From Lithodes maja (Eukaryota > Arthropoda > Malacostraca > Decapoda > Lithodidae): a DNA stretch of 64,000 nt. The stretch covers positions 1 to 64,000 of the forward strand of contig JBAKBP010003132.1 of assembly GCA_037953745.1 (NCBI GenBank), written 5' to 3'. The notes beneath the pieces were generated by a model. The model did not search any database. It was not told the DNA's origin and saw nothing but the letters and a program-made list of their open reading frames with translations. A program made the position numbers and the translations under genes. Of the stretch, positions 22,401 to 33,482 are shown one piece after another (positions within the stretch are counted from its first letter, which is position 1; every line of letters begins with the position of its first letter).

Positions 22401-24589
22401 GTGCTACACTTCTAATTGGCCACAGCCAAAATGGCTACAATTTGTTCCTTCTGAAGTTTCTCCATGCCCGATAAGTTAAATTATTGATCTTTTGATATAT
22501 GTGAAGCAGCCCTTGTATCCAACACAGTACCCCACTTGCAAAACTCTTGAACCCCGGACAACGTTGCTTGCAAGTTTAATTGATATTATTAGGGGTTCAA
22601 GCCCTGGCGGGGGAACCCCTATTGTAATCGTTAATTCTTCTTATTCTTCCAAATTATTTTTGTACACCGGTTTTTACAGAATAACTACGAAACCGCTTGT
22701 CAGATCAGGACCAAACTTTGACACAATGTGTGTTTTTGTATTGGGCAACTTTTTCTATGTTTAACATCCAAAATGGCAGCCAGACACGTCCGTGGCAGCC
22801 GGTTTCCCGAAAAATTTAAGACGTAAATACCGTCTCTCCCACTCATAGGAAATTATTGTGCTTTGGTATATGGACTTAACTGCCAATGCTCCACAAATGT
22901 TCTACAAAAGGATTTGCATTGCACATGTTTTTTTTTTGTCAATCTTGAAAAACACTCAAAACCAATTTAAAAATCCATATCTTGAAAAGTACACGGATGA
23001 TCAAAGCCATTTTTGCATAGTTGGGTGAGGCTCACAATTCCGAACATTTTGGTACCAAAAGAATCGAAATTGGTTGAATAGTTTGGCCGCAGCATTGAAA
23101 AACTTTCTATTCAGATATGAGTATAAAAACGTAATGCTGTAGGTCTATCTTATACAACGTTTTCAGTCTTCAGTCTCATCTTCACTGAATCCTCTAGCTT
23201 TGCTTAGTAATCCTTGACTTCATCATTCAGATCCATGCATCTTTTTGCTTTAACTCTCTCAAAAATGTTCGAGGCCCTACGAATTTAACCAACCTACCTG
23301 TGCATACCTATCCTACCAAATATTAATGATAATTCAAAAGTAGTTTTGGTGATTAGCAGAGTATTGGGTAAGGTTTTTAACATTTCCTTACTTTGCCAAT
23401 TGCTTACTTTAATAACAATGATCTGGACCTTCAAAGTTTTGACAATTTCCTGTGTGACGCTCCTACCTCAACCCTAAGTCAAGTGTTACCACAAAATACC
23501 ACTAGATCCATTCTCAAAAAAATGGCTGCTAGATTGAAGTATATACCTCTAATCTAGCGGTAAAATTGTCAGTACTGCAACTCACCCACCTCCTCCCCCT
23601 CCCCAGACTGTGATGTGTGGCACTTACCCACCTTCCTCCCTCACCTCGCCGAATAATTATGGTCTGAAATTCGTATTTGCTTATAGTATCCTGTGTATAG
23701 TATCCTGTGTAAATGTAACCCTTACACATGTTTCTATTAAGTAAATGTAACCCTTACACATGTTTCTATTAAGTAATGACATCTAACAGTATTCATTATT
23801 TAAATACAAAGCTAGATATTCATCGGAAGTATTTATTTGCCTTCGGAAACCTGAAATATAATTTATGCGCAAATTCGAGCTTACATTTGCGCAAGTAAGA
23901 GAACCAAGGGGAAGGGGTGATACGAAATATCGCGTATATATCGTATTTTGAGCACTTCCATATTGCTCTATAATGTACATATATCCTACGTATATAGGCG
24001 ACCCATCTGAATATTACATAGCAAGAAATATGGCACACATAGACAATACATGCAATATATACAAAGGAGTACAAAAGAGTACAATGGAAAACAAGCAACA
24101 ACAGGTCATGCGACCCCTCAAGGTTACTTGCCCTCCAAAACACTGCTGTTCCAAATGTTGCAACAGTATTTCGGAGAGAATGTGGGAAAGATGTGAGAAG
24201 GAAGTGCTGCCCTGGGGCTTAGTTCATGGCAGGGGAAATTATATTAAGATCTATTAGGTTATTGAACAAACACTACTAAAGAAAATATTTATTCAATGGG
24301 GGAAAATAAAAAAATTGTCTGCTATTTTTCCCGCCTTCGGTTCGCACCGAACCAAAATCTGTTGCCATCGAGTGAATTGAAATTTATAAATTGCAGTTAT
24401 CAAAATATCACTCGATTTCTATAGTCATGAATGTTACAGATATATTACTCTCAAACTCTATTCATTACATTGTCCAATATACAAAGTATTTATGATAAAT
24501 AGAAACGATTCTATTAGGCCTACACAAACAATTGGTAATCGCCCTAAATTTAAGTAGTCCTGTTAATATTTCAATAGATAGCTAGGCCC
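22401..24589. other. Intergenic stretch without supported genes
   Basis: Mostly AT-rich unique-looking DNA. A hairpin AGGGGTTC/GAACCCCT lies at about 22593-22621 at the head of a segment resembling a dispersed marine-invertebrate repeat. A ~37-bp tandem duplication containing GTAACCCTTACACATG lies at about 23710-23775. The short ORFs have no recognisable domain. Confidence 0.6.
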
Positions 24590-24804
24590 GGATTACTGAC
24601 TATTCCGCCCTCAGACCATTCCGACTAGAAGATCCCGCCCGCTTAGCTAGGTCCTTCCCGCCCGAATGTTGTGGGCGGAAGAGCCAAACTATCATCCTTC
24701 CTTGGCTGATTCCGCCTTCTAAGATTAGACCGTCCCGCCCGACCTAGCTAAGCGGGCGGGATCTTCTAGTCGGAATGGTCTGAGGGCGGAATAGTCAGTA
24801 ATCC
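24590..24804. mobile_element. Foldback element with a perfect 64-bp inverted repeat
   Basis: 24590-24653 is the exact reverse complement of 24741-24804 (outer end GGATTACTGACTATTCCGCC). The 87-bp loop is rich in CCGCCC. The 100% arm identity suggests a young MITE or a cruciform-forming repeat. No target duplication is obvious. Confidence 0.85.
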
Positions 24805-24925
24805 AACTGTTCTTGCCTAAATGTGCAATGAAAAAGCCTGCAGCCTTGAAATTCGTGATTGTATCTAACCTTGTGTATATATATATATATATATATACAT
24901 GACGATCAGACTAAAACACGCCCAA

Positions 24926-25406
24926 CCTCTGAAGTGCGCACGGGGGTAAATGAAAACCTCCCCCTGTGCTGACGTATTTGAGGTTTTTCGTCACTAAAAT
25001 ATTCATTGTACCATTAATAGCATTAATAATTATCCATATGCGCCTATTATGGGTTGATTATAAAGGTATTAACCTGAAACAACAATAAAACGAGTGAAAA
25101 CAGCGTTTGGATGGTCAAAATCGGAGATATAGCCCGCGAGTTGTATAATCTATGGGTGAGGCAAACTCCTTTCCTGCCAATTTCCCCCAAGGCCACTGAG
25201 ACACAGTCGATCGATACTCTCTCTCTCTCTCTTGCACTCGATGGCCATCAGTGATGACAACACCCTGCTTGCAACTCGCTAATGTTAGCACGAAAATATA
25301 CCTCAGAATAAGGGAATAATAGGGAAAATAGGTGATAACTGAGGAATAGGAGGAAAGTGGGGAAGGAGGGGAGGTAGAGGACTGAGATTTTGCATGGCCC
25401 AGGGGC

Positions 25407-25442
<36 letters not shown>

Positions 25443-25537
25443 CGATGTAAAAAGTTGATTTTTAGTTTTACTTACTCCAGAGAGTCTTCCCGCAGTCCGC
25501 CGGCCGAACTCTAAAGAGTCTTCCCGCAGTTCCCGGG
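24926..25537 (-). mobile_element. Non-autonomous relative of the 7257-13084 piggyBac transposon
   Basis: The right border on plus (about 25475-25537) is the reverse complement of the big transposon's left end, roughly 87% alike over 63 bp by eye. It includes CCCGGGAACTGCGGGAAGAC next to TTAA (25538-25541). The other border, CCTCTGAAGTGCGCACGGGG, resembles the big transposon's right end, and its TTAA has become CCAA. The interior (612 bp) includes an A-run of about 31 near 25410 and no ORF. The transposase at 7511 could plausibly act on it. Confidence 0.75.
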
Positions 25538-25682
25538 TTAATAGGAAAAATCACAACCAATTAGTTTGCCAATTTTCCATTTTCAGCCGATGGTGATTAG
25601 CATATTTCCCATTTTTTATAGAAATCAGTTATTTTGCAAATAGAGTAGCGAAATATGGAGTGATCATGAAAACGTGACATTA

Positions 25683-25881
25683 CCCCTTGAGGTTGTCGCC
25701 TTTTTATCAATTCCGGCTGTCATTAGACGATCTCATACAGCTTAGGAAGGATCTGTGATAGTTGAAATGCTTAAGACTGTCTCGAATAACCGTCTGTCTT
25801 CCATATATCCTTCCTAATCTGAATAAAATTACCTCATAATAGACAAAATACACTGTAAAGTGCGTCATGATCCTCAAGGGG
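25683..25881. mobile_element. Palindromic TTAA MITE, CCCCTTGAGG family
   Basis: Ends CCCCTTGAGG and CCTCAAGGGG are flanked by ATTA (mutated) and TTAA. The interior shares CATTAGACGAT and GGAAGGATCTGT blocks with the copy at 46546-46750. No coding capacity. Confidence 0.75.
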
Positions 25882-26215
25882 TTAACATGATGATGATAGA
25901 AGACAATCATATATTTACCAGAAGGTAGAGATAAATTAGTTACTAAGGGATTCAATTTATCGTCAGTTAAAAATGGACAATCATTAAACGATTATTTAAA
26001 ACAGAGTAAAGGGTCTATGTCTAGCCTACTATCATGGTCTTCTTATTGACTATTTAAGGCTATTTCACATCATATCGTAATTTCCACACTTTCCCTTAGA
26101 TGATAATGTACCGTGCGTAAGCTATATAGCCTACTAGTCTGACATAGCGTATGAGTCGATAAATCGCTACAGTTATGTTATACAACAGGAAATAATGTAT
26201 CTACTATTCACATAT

Positions 26216-26266
<51 letters not shown>

Positions 26267-26379
26267 GAATATTTGATAGTCATATGAAGCTGATTCTATA
26301 TCGCTTATAATTTGCAAATGTATATTGTCTAACTTCAAATTAAATATAATACGCCGAGTATAGAGTTTTCCGAAAGAAC

Positions 26380-26416
<37 letters not shown>

Positions 26417-26636
26417 TCTGCCTATTGACCCTACCTCACTTAAAGGTGTGAAGAAGTTAATTACCCCTACCGACTCCACCTACATCCAGCCTTTTTTGTG
26501 GTCTACTTCTTTATTTTTTCTGTTCTATTATTTATTTATGTTGATTAATATGTTTAATTTAGGATGAAATATGCGTCTTAGCAATTGTATATTATTTGTG
26601 GAAGAGGCTCATCATCCCCTTTCCACCCTGTCTTTG
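25882..26636. other. Intergenic, microsatellite-rich
   Basis: No gene seen. A (TC)n run covers about 26218-26264 and a (TG)n run about 26381-26414. Translations through these are artefacts. Confidence 0.8.
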
Positions 26637-26901
26637 TCGAAATTTAGGCAAATTATTATGGGAAGAAATCAGTAAGGCATCTCAGAATAATAATGTTTGC
26701 ATTTTAGGCGACTTTAATCTTCCAGGTATAGACTGGGTTAATCAAACTAGCAATAACGAATCCGAAGATTTTCTTGAAGTAGTACTAGACAACTTTCTCT
26801 TTCAATTTATAAATTCGCCAACTAGAGGATATAATATTTTGGACCTAGTTCTTAGCAACAGAGAAAATTGGATAAAAGACTTAGAAGTGGGCGACCAGTT
26901 A
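26637..26901 (+). pseudogene. CR1-like LINE: endonuclease fragment
   Basis: Contains VCILGDFNLPGIDWVN, the GDFN motif of AP endonucleases, then NILDLVLSN and EVGDQL. The sequence GNSDHK continues at 30073 after the mariner-like insertion. SDH is the terminal catalytic motif of these endonucleases. Confidence 0.88.
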
Positions 26902-27205
26902 TAGTCCAACCGATCTAAACAGGCAGTTATGGGCGGCGTCGGCTCTGCGTACACTGGTGCCACCTGTCCACTTGACCCTTTCCATACGACAACCTTTCCA
27001 AATTACTCTCGCTACCTCCCCCCGTTCAAGGTCAATGTAGGGAGATCGGTTCTCTCTCTATATACTGTATGTGTGAGACTGTGTAGCCCACATGAATGCA
27101 TAGATTATTATTGCTATAATAAATTATATTACTATTTATCTCTCTCTCTCACTCACCCTACACCCCCCCCCCCCCCCCCACCCACCCAGTTTTGTGGCGC
27201 TCTCG

Positions 27206-27274
<69 letters not shown>

Positions 27275-27479
27275 TGTATATATATAATATTATATATGTA
27301 TATGTATGTACGTATGTATGTGCTGGTAATATATTACCATTTTATATTTTTACTTTTTTTCAACACCACCCAAGAGGTAAAAGTTTCGGCGCATTTTTTT
27401 TAAGAGGTTTCCCCTGGAGGCCTATTCCTCTATATTATGTGATTCAAAGGTACATAATGTTATTCAGAATCCTCATCAG

Positions 27480-27672
27480 AAGATGTGAGAGTGATGATGA
27501 AAGAATCTATGAATTTATCAATCACCACATCTTAGTTTGCATCATCTGCTTGTATGTGTTCCGCATGTTTAACAGCCTTTGTCCAGTTTTCCTCTGTGAT
27601 GCTCTCATTTGCTTCGTGGGCGAGTGGCTCTAAATCGGCGACCTTTCCACATACCCTTTCACCTGAGCCCAT
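27480..27672 (-). pseudogene. Mariner-like transposase, C-terminal remnant
   Basis: On the minus strand, codons across the excised P-like element give HCQYNPIE then LIWAQVKGYVERSPI, the last catalytic region of this transposase type. A stop and frameshift follow, then EENWTKAVKHAEHIQADDAN and an acidic end. The piece restores colinearity with 29084-29610 apart from the missing middle. Confidence 0.78.
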
Positions 27673-27680
27673 ATTAACTC

Positions 27681-28098
27681 CAAGATACATAGACTAACAA
27701 GATACATAGACTAACAGGTATGTTCACTCCCGCCTGGTGCGCAGGTCAGTGACGTCAGTAGGTGTTCTCCAGTTGGAAAATGGGGTATTTATACCCAAGA
27801 CTGATATCCTTAAATCTTGGGGATATGAAAGAAAATGGAGAGTAGAAGGTAAACAAAAATAAACTCATATTCAATAATCCTGTATGCTAACATTTGTATT
27901 ATTTTTATTATTATTATTATTGTTATTTGTTATTACTGTGTATTTATGCATGATTTTGCTTTACAAATAGTACCGGTAGTGTATCTTGTAGTCGCTCATA
28001 CACACACACACCTGTCTTTTGACTGGCAACATCAGAACCCTCTGTGTGAACATGATTTTGCTTTACAAATAGTACCGGTAGTGTATCTTGTAGTCGCT

Positions 28099-28144
<46 letters not shown>

Positions 28145-29075
28145 TAAATATATATATATATATCTATTAATCAGGGTTGTACAAAGTACCGAATAATTTT
28201 ACTCAAGTTCAAGTAGAAGTATGTACTTGAAAGGTTACTCAGCTAAAAGTAAAAGTACCCACATAGAAAGATACTTAAGTTAACGTAAAAACAAAAATAT
28301 CTACTGCCTGAGGGGTTGGGTGAGAGGGAGGCTTATCAGCGCCATTTATATGTAGCGGTGAACTTTTAACTAGCCAAGGAATGTCGCACCTATACCCAGG
28401 GGAATGTCCATGGGAAATGGGAAGGGGGGTTTTACCCATAGTCCAACTTTGTTTGCCACACCGCTTGACTATACTGTAGAATTAACCCTTGAGTATCAGC
28501 AACGTGTGCTATATTTTATTGTAGCCAAATTTAGACGATATTATGAAGCTTAAGACGAATATCATCCATCAATACAATCAGAGGATTGGGGACTGGTTTA
28601 TTTAATAATTCATACATAAGGTGTTTCTTGTATGATGTACGGTTAAAATGCAAACTGCAGACCCGTGCAGTTTTGACATTAATAGTTTTGTTGGGGTTGC
28701 AAAGAGCAATCCACTGTTTCTGCATTTCTTTATTGGGGGGGGGAAGCGGTGAAACTGTAGATGGGGGACATTTTTATTGCTATTATTGGAATTGCATCCA
28801 GCAATAGCACAATAGGGCATATTGGAAAAAAAGCAAAGTAAGCTATTTGAAAAGTTGTCAGTAAATCTGGAGGCAGCATGGAGATCTAAGTCTAATGGCT
28901 GGAGTGGGTTCACTGGACCGGGACCCAAGCCTTGACCTGAACTGGCCAGAGGTCGGGACGGGACTGACCGCTCCTCACCTGGTGAACCCTACTGAAAAAT
29001 CACCTAGTGACGTCCGGCGCGCGCGGGACGAATATTTGGGCCAAAGTGAACATACCTGTTAGTCTATGTATCTTG
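27681..29075 (-). mobile_element. P-element-like transposon (1.4 kb) with THAP domain
   Basis: ATTAACTC at 27673-27680 and 29076-29083 is an exact 8-bp target duplication, the P superfamily length. Ends read CAAGATACATAGACTAAC inwards from both sides. At the left the 17-base motif is duplicated (27682 and 27699), and the following 12 bases again match the right end. Inside is a THAP zinc finger but no transposase catalytic domain, so it is non-autonomous. Confidence 0.87.
28531..28820 (-). pseudogene. THAP domain with a frameshift in a G-run
   Basis: The first half starts MPYCAIAGCNSNNSNKN and reaches HRFPPPI. The second half, in another frame, reads QKQWIALCNPN, KTARVCSLHF and LMYELLNKP. 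CxxxxC and CxxH are the C2CH zinc ligands of THAP DNA-binding domains, with the family's Trp between them. The break is at the G homopolymer at 28734-28743 (C-run in sense), so it may be a true mutation or a length error. In P elements this domain binds the transposon ends. Confidence 0.82.
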
Positions 29076-29083
29076 ATTAACTC

Positions 29084-29610
29084 AATGGGGTTGTACTGGC
29101 AGTGATACGGGGGAAGGCGTACAACCCTCCAACGATCCAAGTCTCGTCTAGGTAGACAATGTTTTTGTTTGAAGATACATGTTTCCTCATTTCTCTCAAA
29201 AACTTGCAGCGGGCATATACAACATCACTACGTTCCATCAGAAATCTTCTTCCGTCAACCTTTGCATAATGAAACCCAATTTTCTTGAGAACGTTTCTTA
29301 ATGTTTCTCGGCTGCCGGGGTAGGAAAGGTTCTCTTTAATTTCTTCATGGATTTTTTCGAGTGTGGGAATCTCTTTTGTTTCGTAGAAATTGAGCACTGT
29401 TCTTCTTAGAACACCATTGAATCCTTGAACAAAATCTGTAATGGGTGTTGTGCGTTGTCGTTTCTTGGGTGACATAAATTTGGGCGATTCAATGCTTTCT
29501 TCATTAATCCTTGCTTCTTTGTTTATTCTTGCAATTGTTCTTTCACCCAGTTTTGTGGCTGCAGCTGTCCGAGAAGTAGCGTTTGTTACAGCAATAAAAA
29601 GTGCGTCCAA
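29084..29610 (-). pseudogene. Mariner-like transposase, N-terminal two-thirds
   Basis: Reads a helix-turn-helix region, FYETKEIPTLEKIHEEIKEN, LRNVLKKIGFHYAKVDGRR and NIVYLDETWI. The last holds the first catalytic Asp of the DDE core. Soon after, the text between the first catalytic motif and the NPIE motif is missing, with a frame change. The C-terminal remnant lies beyond the P-like insertion (27480-27672). The protein cannot be active. Confidence 0.82.
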
Positions 29611-30072
29611 TCTCCTTCTCTGTCTTGAAGTATTGGTGAACGTTATATACCATCTGTTTTGTCTGACTATGCAAGTGGGTGGGGCGATTTTGAGCGGCTT
29701 CCATTGTGGATGGTGTCAAAGTCAGGAATGAAATGAAGTGAGAGTATAAATTTTGTGCGCCTGGCAGCGCGCCATCACGTGAAATTTGAGATGAGTTTTT
29801 TTGGCCGACGTCTGACAACGTCGCAGTAGCCATGCTGCCAAGCTGTATACAATGTCCATTGAATTTACTAATAAGCGAATTAATTATAAAAACAATAAAG
29901 CTTTTTTGTACATGTAGAAATAGCCTGAGCAAATGCTCAGGCTATTTCAAACCGACTTATGGTACTTAATACCGAAAATAATATATTTTCGTTGTTAGGG
30001 ATTATACATGTGGCACCAATGTAAAATTAGTAACTGCTGGTAAAACTGCCTGTTTAGATCGGTTGGACTATA

Positions 30073-31566
30073 GGGAACAGTGACCATAAATCAATATATT
30101 TATCTATAGAATTAAATTATAAACCAAAGGAAAATAAGGTTCTTATCCCTGACTTTAGAAAGGCAAATTTTAGGGGATTAAAAAGGTCACTCAGAATTAA
30201 AGGTGAGGCAGGAGATTTAGGTCAAGTAAGCCAATTAGTTCCAGCAGAACAGAGGTGTCGGGGCCAGGTGGGTCACATGGCTGAGATAGTTAGACAACCA
30301 ACTGAACATTTAAATAGTGTGTATAATCAGTTCATCTCTGCCTTACAGAGCGAACAAGATAAATATATACCAAAAAAGAAAATTTAGATCACATACAAAC
30401 CAACCAAAATGGATGACAAATACATTATTAGATCTTATAGGTAGAAAGAGAGGTGTATACAGAAAGGCGAAGTCAACCTTAAAGGATATCACCATAACTT
30501 GTCGAGGCAGGTAAAGAAGGAAATTAGGAAGGAAAAAAGAAACTACGAAATCAAGGTAGCAAATGAATCCAAAAACAACCCTAAAGCATTTTATCAATTG
30601 TATAAATCTCAGGTAAAGGATACAGTAGGGCCCCTTAATAATGTGATAGGTGAGATTACAGATGATGAGTTAGAAATGTGCAATACTCTAAATAGTAATT
30701 TCCTTTCTGTTTTTACAAACGAAAACTTAGATCAAGTTCCAGTAGTCAACCAAGTTTTTAACGGTAGTATAGACGAAATATTAAACACAGTTCAGGTCAA
30801 TAGTGACGAAGTAATTAAGGAAATAGATAGACTAAAACCTCAGAAATCTCCAGGTCCAGATGAGGTGTATGCTAGGGTATTAAAAGAATGCAAGGACGAA
30901 TTAAGTTACCCATTAACTCACCTATTTAATAATTCACTAGCTTTAGGCTAGTTCCTGATTCATGGAAGCTCGCAAATATAATTCCGATATTTAAAAAAGG
31001 TGATAAGTCCATAGCATCAAATTACCGTCCTATTAGTCTCACATCAATTATAGGGAAATTGCTAGAATCAATTATTGCCAGGAAAATTAGAAATCACTTA
31101 GAAATGTTCAAGTTAATAAAACCCTCTCAACATGGTTTCACTCCAGGACGATCCTGCCTAACAAATTTACTCAGTTTTTTCTCCGAGGTTTATGAAGCGG
31201 TAGATAACGACAAGTCATATGATATAGTTTACTTAGACTTCAGTAAGGCCTTTGATAAAGTTCCACATGAAAGGCTGTTAAGGAAGATAGAAGGACATGG
31301 TATTGGGGGGATGCTATTCAAGTGGATTAGGTCATGGCTGATTGGTAGGAAGCAGAGAGTTAGTATAAAATGGTGTAAAATCGGACTGGGGATTAGTTAA
31401 AAGTGGGGTCCCCCAAGGGTCCGGTTTGGGGCCCCTTCTGTTCATTATCTACATAAATTATCTTGACTCAGGCATAAAGAGTAGGACCAGTAAATTTGCT
31501 GATGATCATTTGCACGAGTGGTCCATAAATTGGCAGATGAGTTTCAATGTAGACAAATGTAAGGTA
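30073..31566 (+). pseudogene. CR1-like LINE: reverse transcriptase core
   Basis: Ordered motifs: QKSPGPDEVYARVLKECKDE, NYRPISLTSIIGKLLE, QHGFTPGRSCLTNLL, YDIVYLDFSKAFDKVPHERL, then a QGSGLGPLLFIIYIN stretch and KFADD near 31492. Frameshifts near 30490, 30950 and 31395. Sequence is lost just after FADD, where LHEWSINWQMSFNVDKCKV follows prematurely. The copy is inactive. Confidence 0.88.
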
Positions 31567-31570
31567 TTAA

Positions 31571-32210
31571 CCCGGCAAGCGCGATAGGCCTCACGGAAGG
31601 CTTCCTATAGGGAACGCGATAGGCCTCACGGAAGCAAGACCATAAAAAAAACCTTCCAAAAAAAAAAAGGGCCTATCAAAACAAAGGAATTTGTCTCTAG
31701 GTGAGATAATTCCCCTCCAGTACTCATCCATGTAAATCTCACCCACCCCCCTCCCCTCCTTCCCCACCTTATTCCCCCCTCCCTCCCCTCCTCAATTATC
31801 ACCTATTTTTCCTCTTATTATCATCATTTATCGGTTATTTTTCTCTCCTGCGATAATGTAGCACAAGTGGGTTGCAGAAAAGATCGTTATGTAACACCCA
31901 GACACCGGCCCACACCGCCCCGCTCGTCTCAGTTACCTCACAGACAGCGAGAGAGGAGGGTTGCCTGTGGCTCTCTCTCGCCTGAGATTATGACCGGGTG
32001 GCCAATATCTTCGTTTTTCACCACCCAAATGCTTTTCCCACTTATTTTAGCACTCTTGAAGGTTCATATATACATCATATATGTAAAATAAAAGTGTACC
32101 GAAAACAAATAATGCTCTATATTGTAAATATAACGAATTCTGTCAGAATCCAAGGCTAGAAATGCACAAATAACTACCCTAGCCCCTAGGTCTATTTCGC
32201 GCTTGTCAGG
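31571..32210. mobile_element. TTAA-flanked MITE (640 bp) with CGCG-containing ends
   Basis: TTAA at 31567-31570 and 32211-32214. The left end CCCGGCAAGCGCGATAGGCC and right end (minus) CCTGACAAGCGCGAAATAGA form an imperfect inverted repeat. A left subterminal tandem repeat of GCGATAGGCCTCACGGAAG occurs twice. Removal restores the LINE reading (DKCKV then LRIGN). A TC-rich block is similar in style to 25310-25390, hinting at kinship with the 24926-25537 element. Confidence 0.88.
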
Positions 32211-33027
32211 TTAAGGATTGGAAATCGTAATTTAGATGCGAAATACAAACTAGACAATGTAGAATTGGATAACTCAGGTGTGAGAAGGATCTGGGGGTGC
32301 TCGTTAGTAATGATCTGAAAGCCAGAAAACAATGTATAAGTGTTAGGAACAGGGCAAATAGAATTCTAGGATTCATATCTAGGAGTGTTAGCAACAGGAC
32401 TGCTGAAGTTTTCTTAAAACTATACTTAGCACTAGTAAGACCCAATTTAGACTATGCTGTTCAATTTTGGTGCCCTTATTACAGAATGGATATCGACCCT
32501 TTAGTGGCAGTCCAAAGAAGAATGACGAAAAAAATACATAATATTAGAAATTTATCGTATGAGAGGTTGAAAGTCTTAGGCTTGCACTCACTAGAAAGAC
32601 GAATATGTAGGGGAGACATGATAGAGGTATTTAAATGGATAACAGGTTTAAATAAGGGCGATATAGATGAGGTATTAAAGCTAAAGAACGGTGACATAAC
32701 CCGCTCAAATGGTTTCAAGTTAGATAAGTTTAGATTTAGGAAAGATATAGGAAAGCACTGGTTTGGGAATAGAGTTGTTAACATGTGAAATGCACTGCCC
32801 AGAACAGTAATTAGCTCAGAAACAGTTGAAAGCTTTAAGCATAAGTTGGATTCCCATATGGGTGATATGTGAATGGGAGCTGCCTCATGTGGGCCGCATG
32901 GCCATATGCAGTTTCCCGCGATCTTATGTTCTTATGTAATTGAGGTTGGGTGTGACAGGGATCTGCCTTGTGTTGGCCGATCGGCTTTTTGCAGACTCCC
33001 ATTTTCTTATGTTCTTATGTTCTTAAC
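32211..33027 (+). pseudogene. CR1-like LINE: C-terminal part and 3' repeat tail
   Basis: Reads LRIGNRNLDAKYKLD, KDLGVLVSNDLK, LALVRPNLDYAVQFWCPYY, LERRICRGDMIEVFKW and NALPRTVISSETV, the standard thumb and C-terminus of this LINE type. A TGA stands near 32786, inside the usual RVVNMWNALP context. The tail repeats TTATGTTC-like units up to 33027. Confidence 0.88.
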
Positions 33028-33300
33028 ATGAACGTTCAGTAATGAGAGAAGAAGAGTCAAATGGTATTTTTCAACATAAAAGAAATAGAGATCATCACAT
33101 TGATTACGATAACGGAAAATTGATATACTGGTCCAGTTCTCCTGTTGAAAGACTGATTGTTGAAAATACTTTAATTAAAGTAGTTAATAACAAAGTGAAC
33201 ATGAATGATGGATAGCCTATAATAAAATGGACAACATCTTGCTTCAACTTTTACTAAGAAGGATGGATGGATAGATAGATAGATATATAGATAGACAGAT

Positions 33301-33365
<65 letters not shown>

Positions 33366-33482
33366 TATACTTGTTAGTATGTCAGCTGGTGAACCGGGGC
33401 ACCGTAATTTCCATAATAGTAGGATAAGTAGGGATAAGATGCCTGGACCCATCTTTATTCTCGAATTTTCGGCTTACATTAA
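33028..33482. other. Intergenic with (GATA)n, (CA)n and (TA)n microsatellites
   Basis: No gene seen. The (TA)n run is at about 33313-33361. Confidence 0.8.

Larger units (their letters stand above)
26902..30070 (-). mobile_element. Mariner/Tc1-like transposon, interrupted by a P-like element
   Basis: Terminal inverted repeats beginning TAGTCCAACCGATCTAAACA occur at both ends (26902 and 30070) with TA at 26900-26901 and 30071-30072. It carries remnants of a DDE transposase on the minus strand, plus (TA)n, C-run and (CA)n repeats. Bases 27949-28011 and 28050-28112 are a near-identical duplication inside the P-like element nested here. Confidence 0.87.
26637..33027 (+). mobile_element. CR1-like non-LTR retrotransposon, split by two insertions
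   Basis: The coding pieces are 26637-26901, 30073-31566 and 32211-32880. The 3' end has tandem TTATGTTC-like units at 32925-33027 instead of poly(A), as in CR1-type elements. It is 5'-truncated inside the endonuclease. The mariner-like element entered at a TA and the MITE at a TTAA; both cuts are restored exactly when the insertions are removed. Confidence 0.85.

Noticed and set aside
22588..22625. tRNA B-box-like GGGGTTCAAGCCC
   Set aside because: No A box at the right distance. The bases form a simple hairpin with GAACCCCT.
26929..27633. 234-codon frame with poly-Ile/Tyr
   Set aside because: It runs through C-, (TA)n and TC microsatellites and over the minus-strand transposase remnant; no domain.
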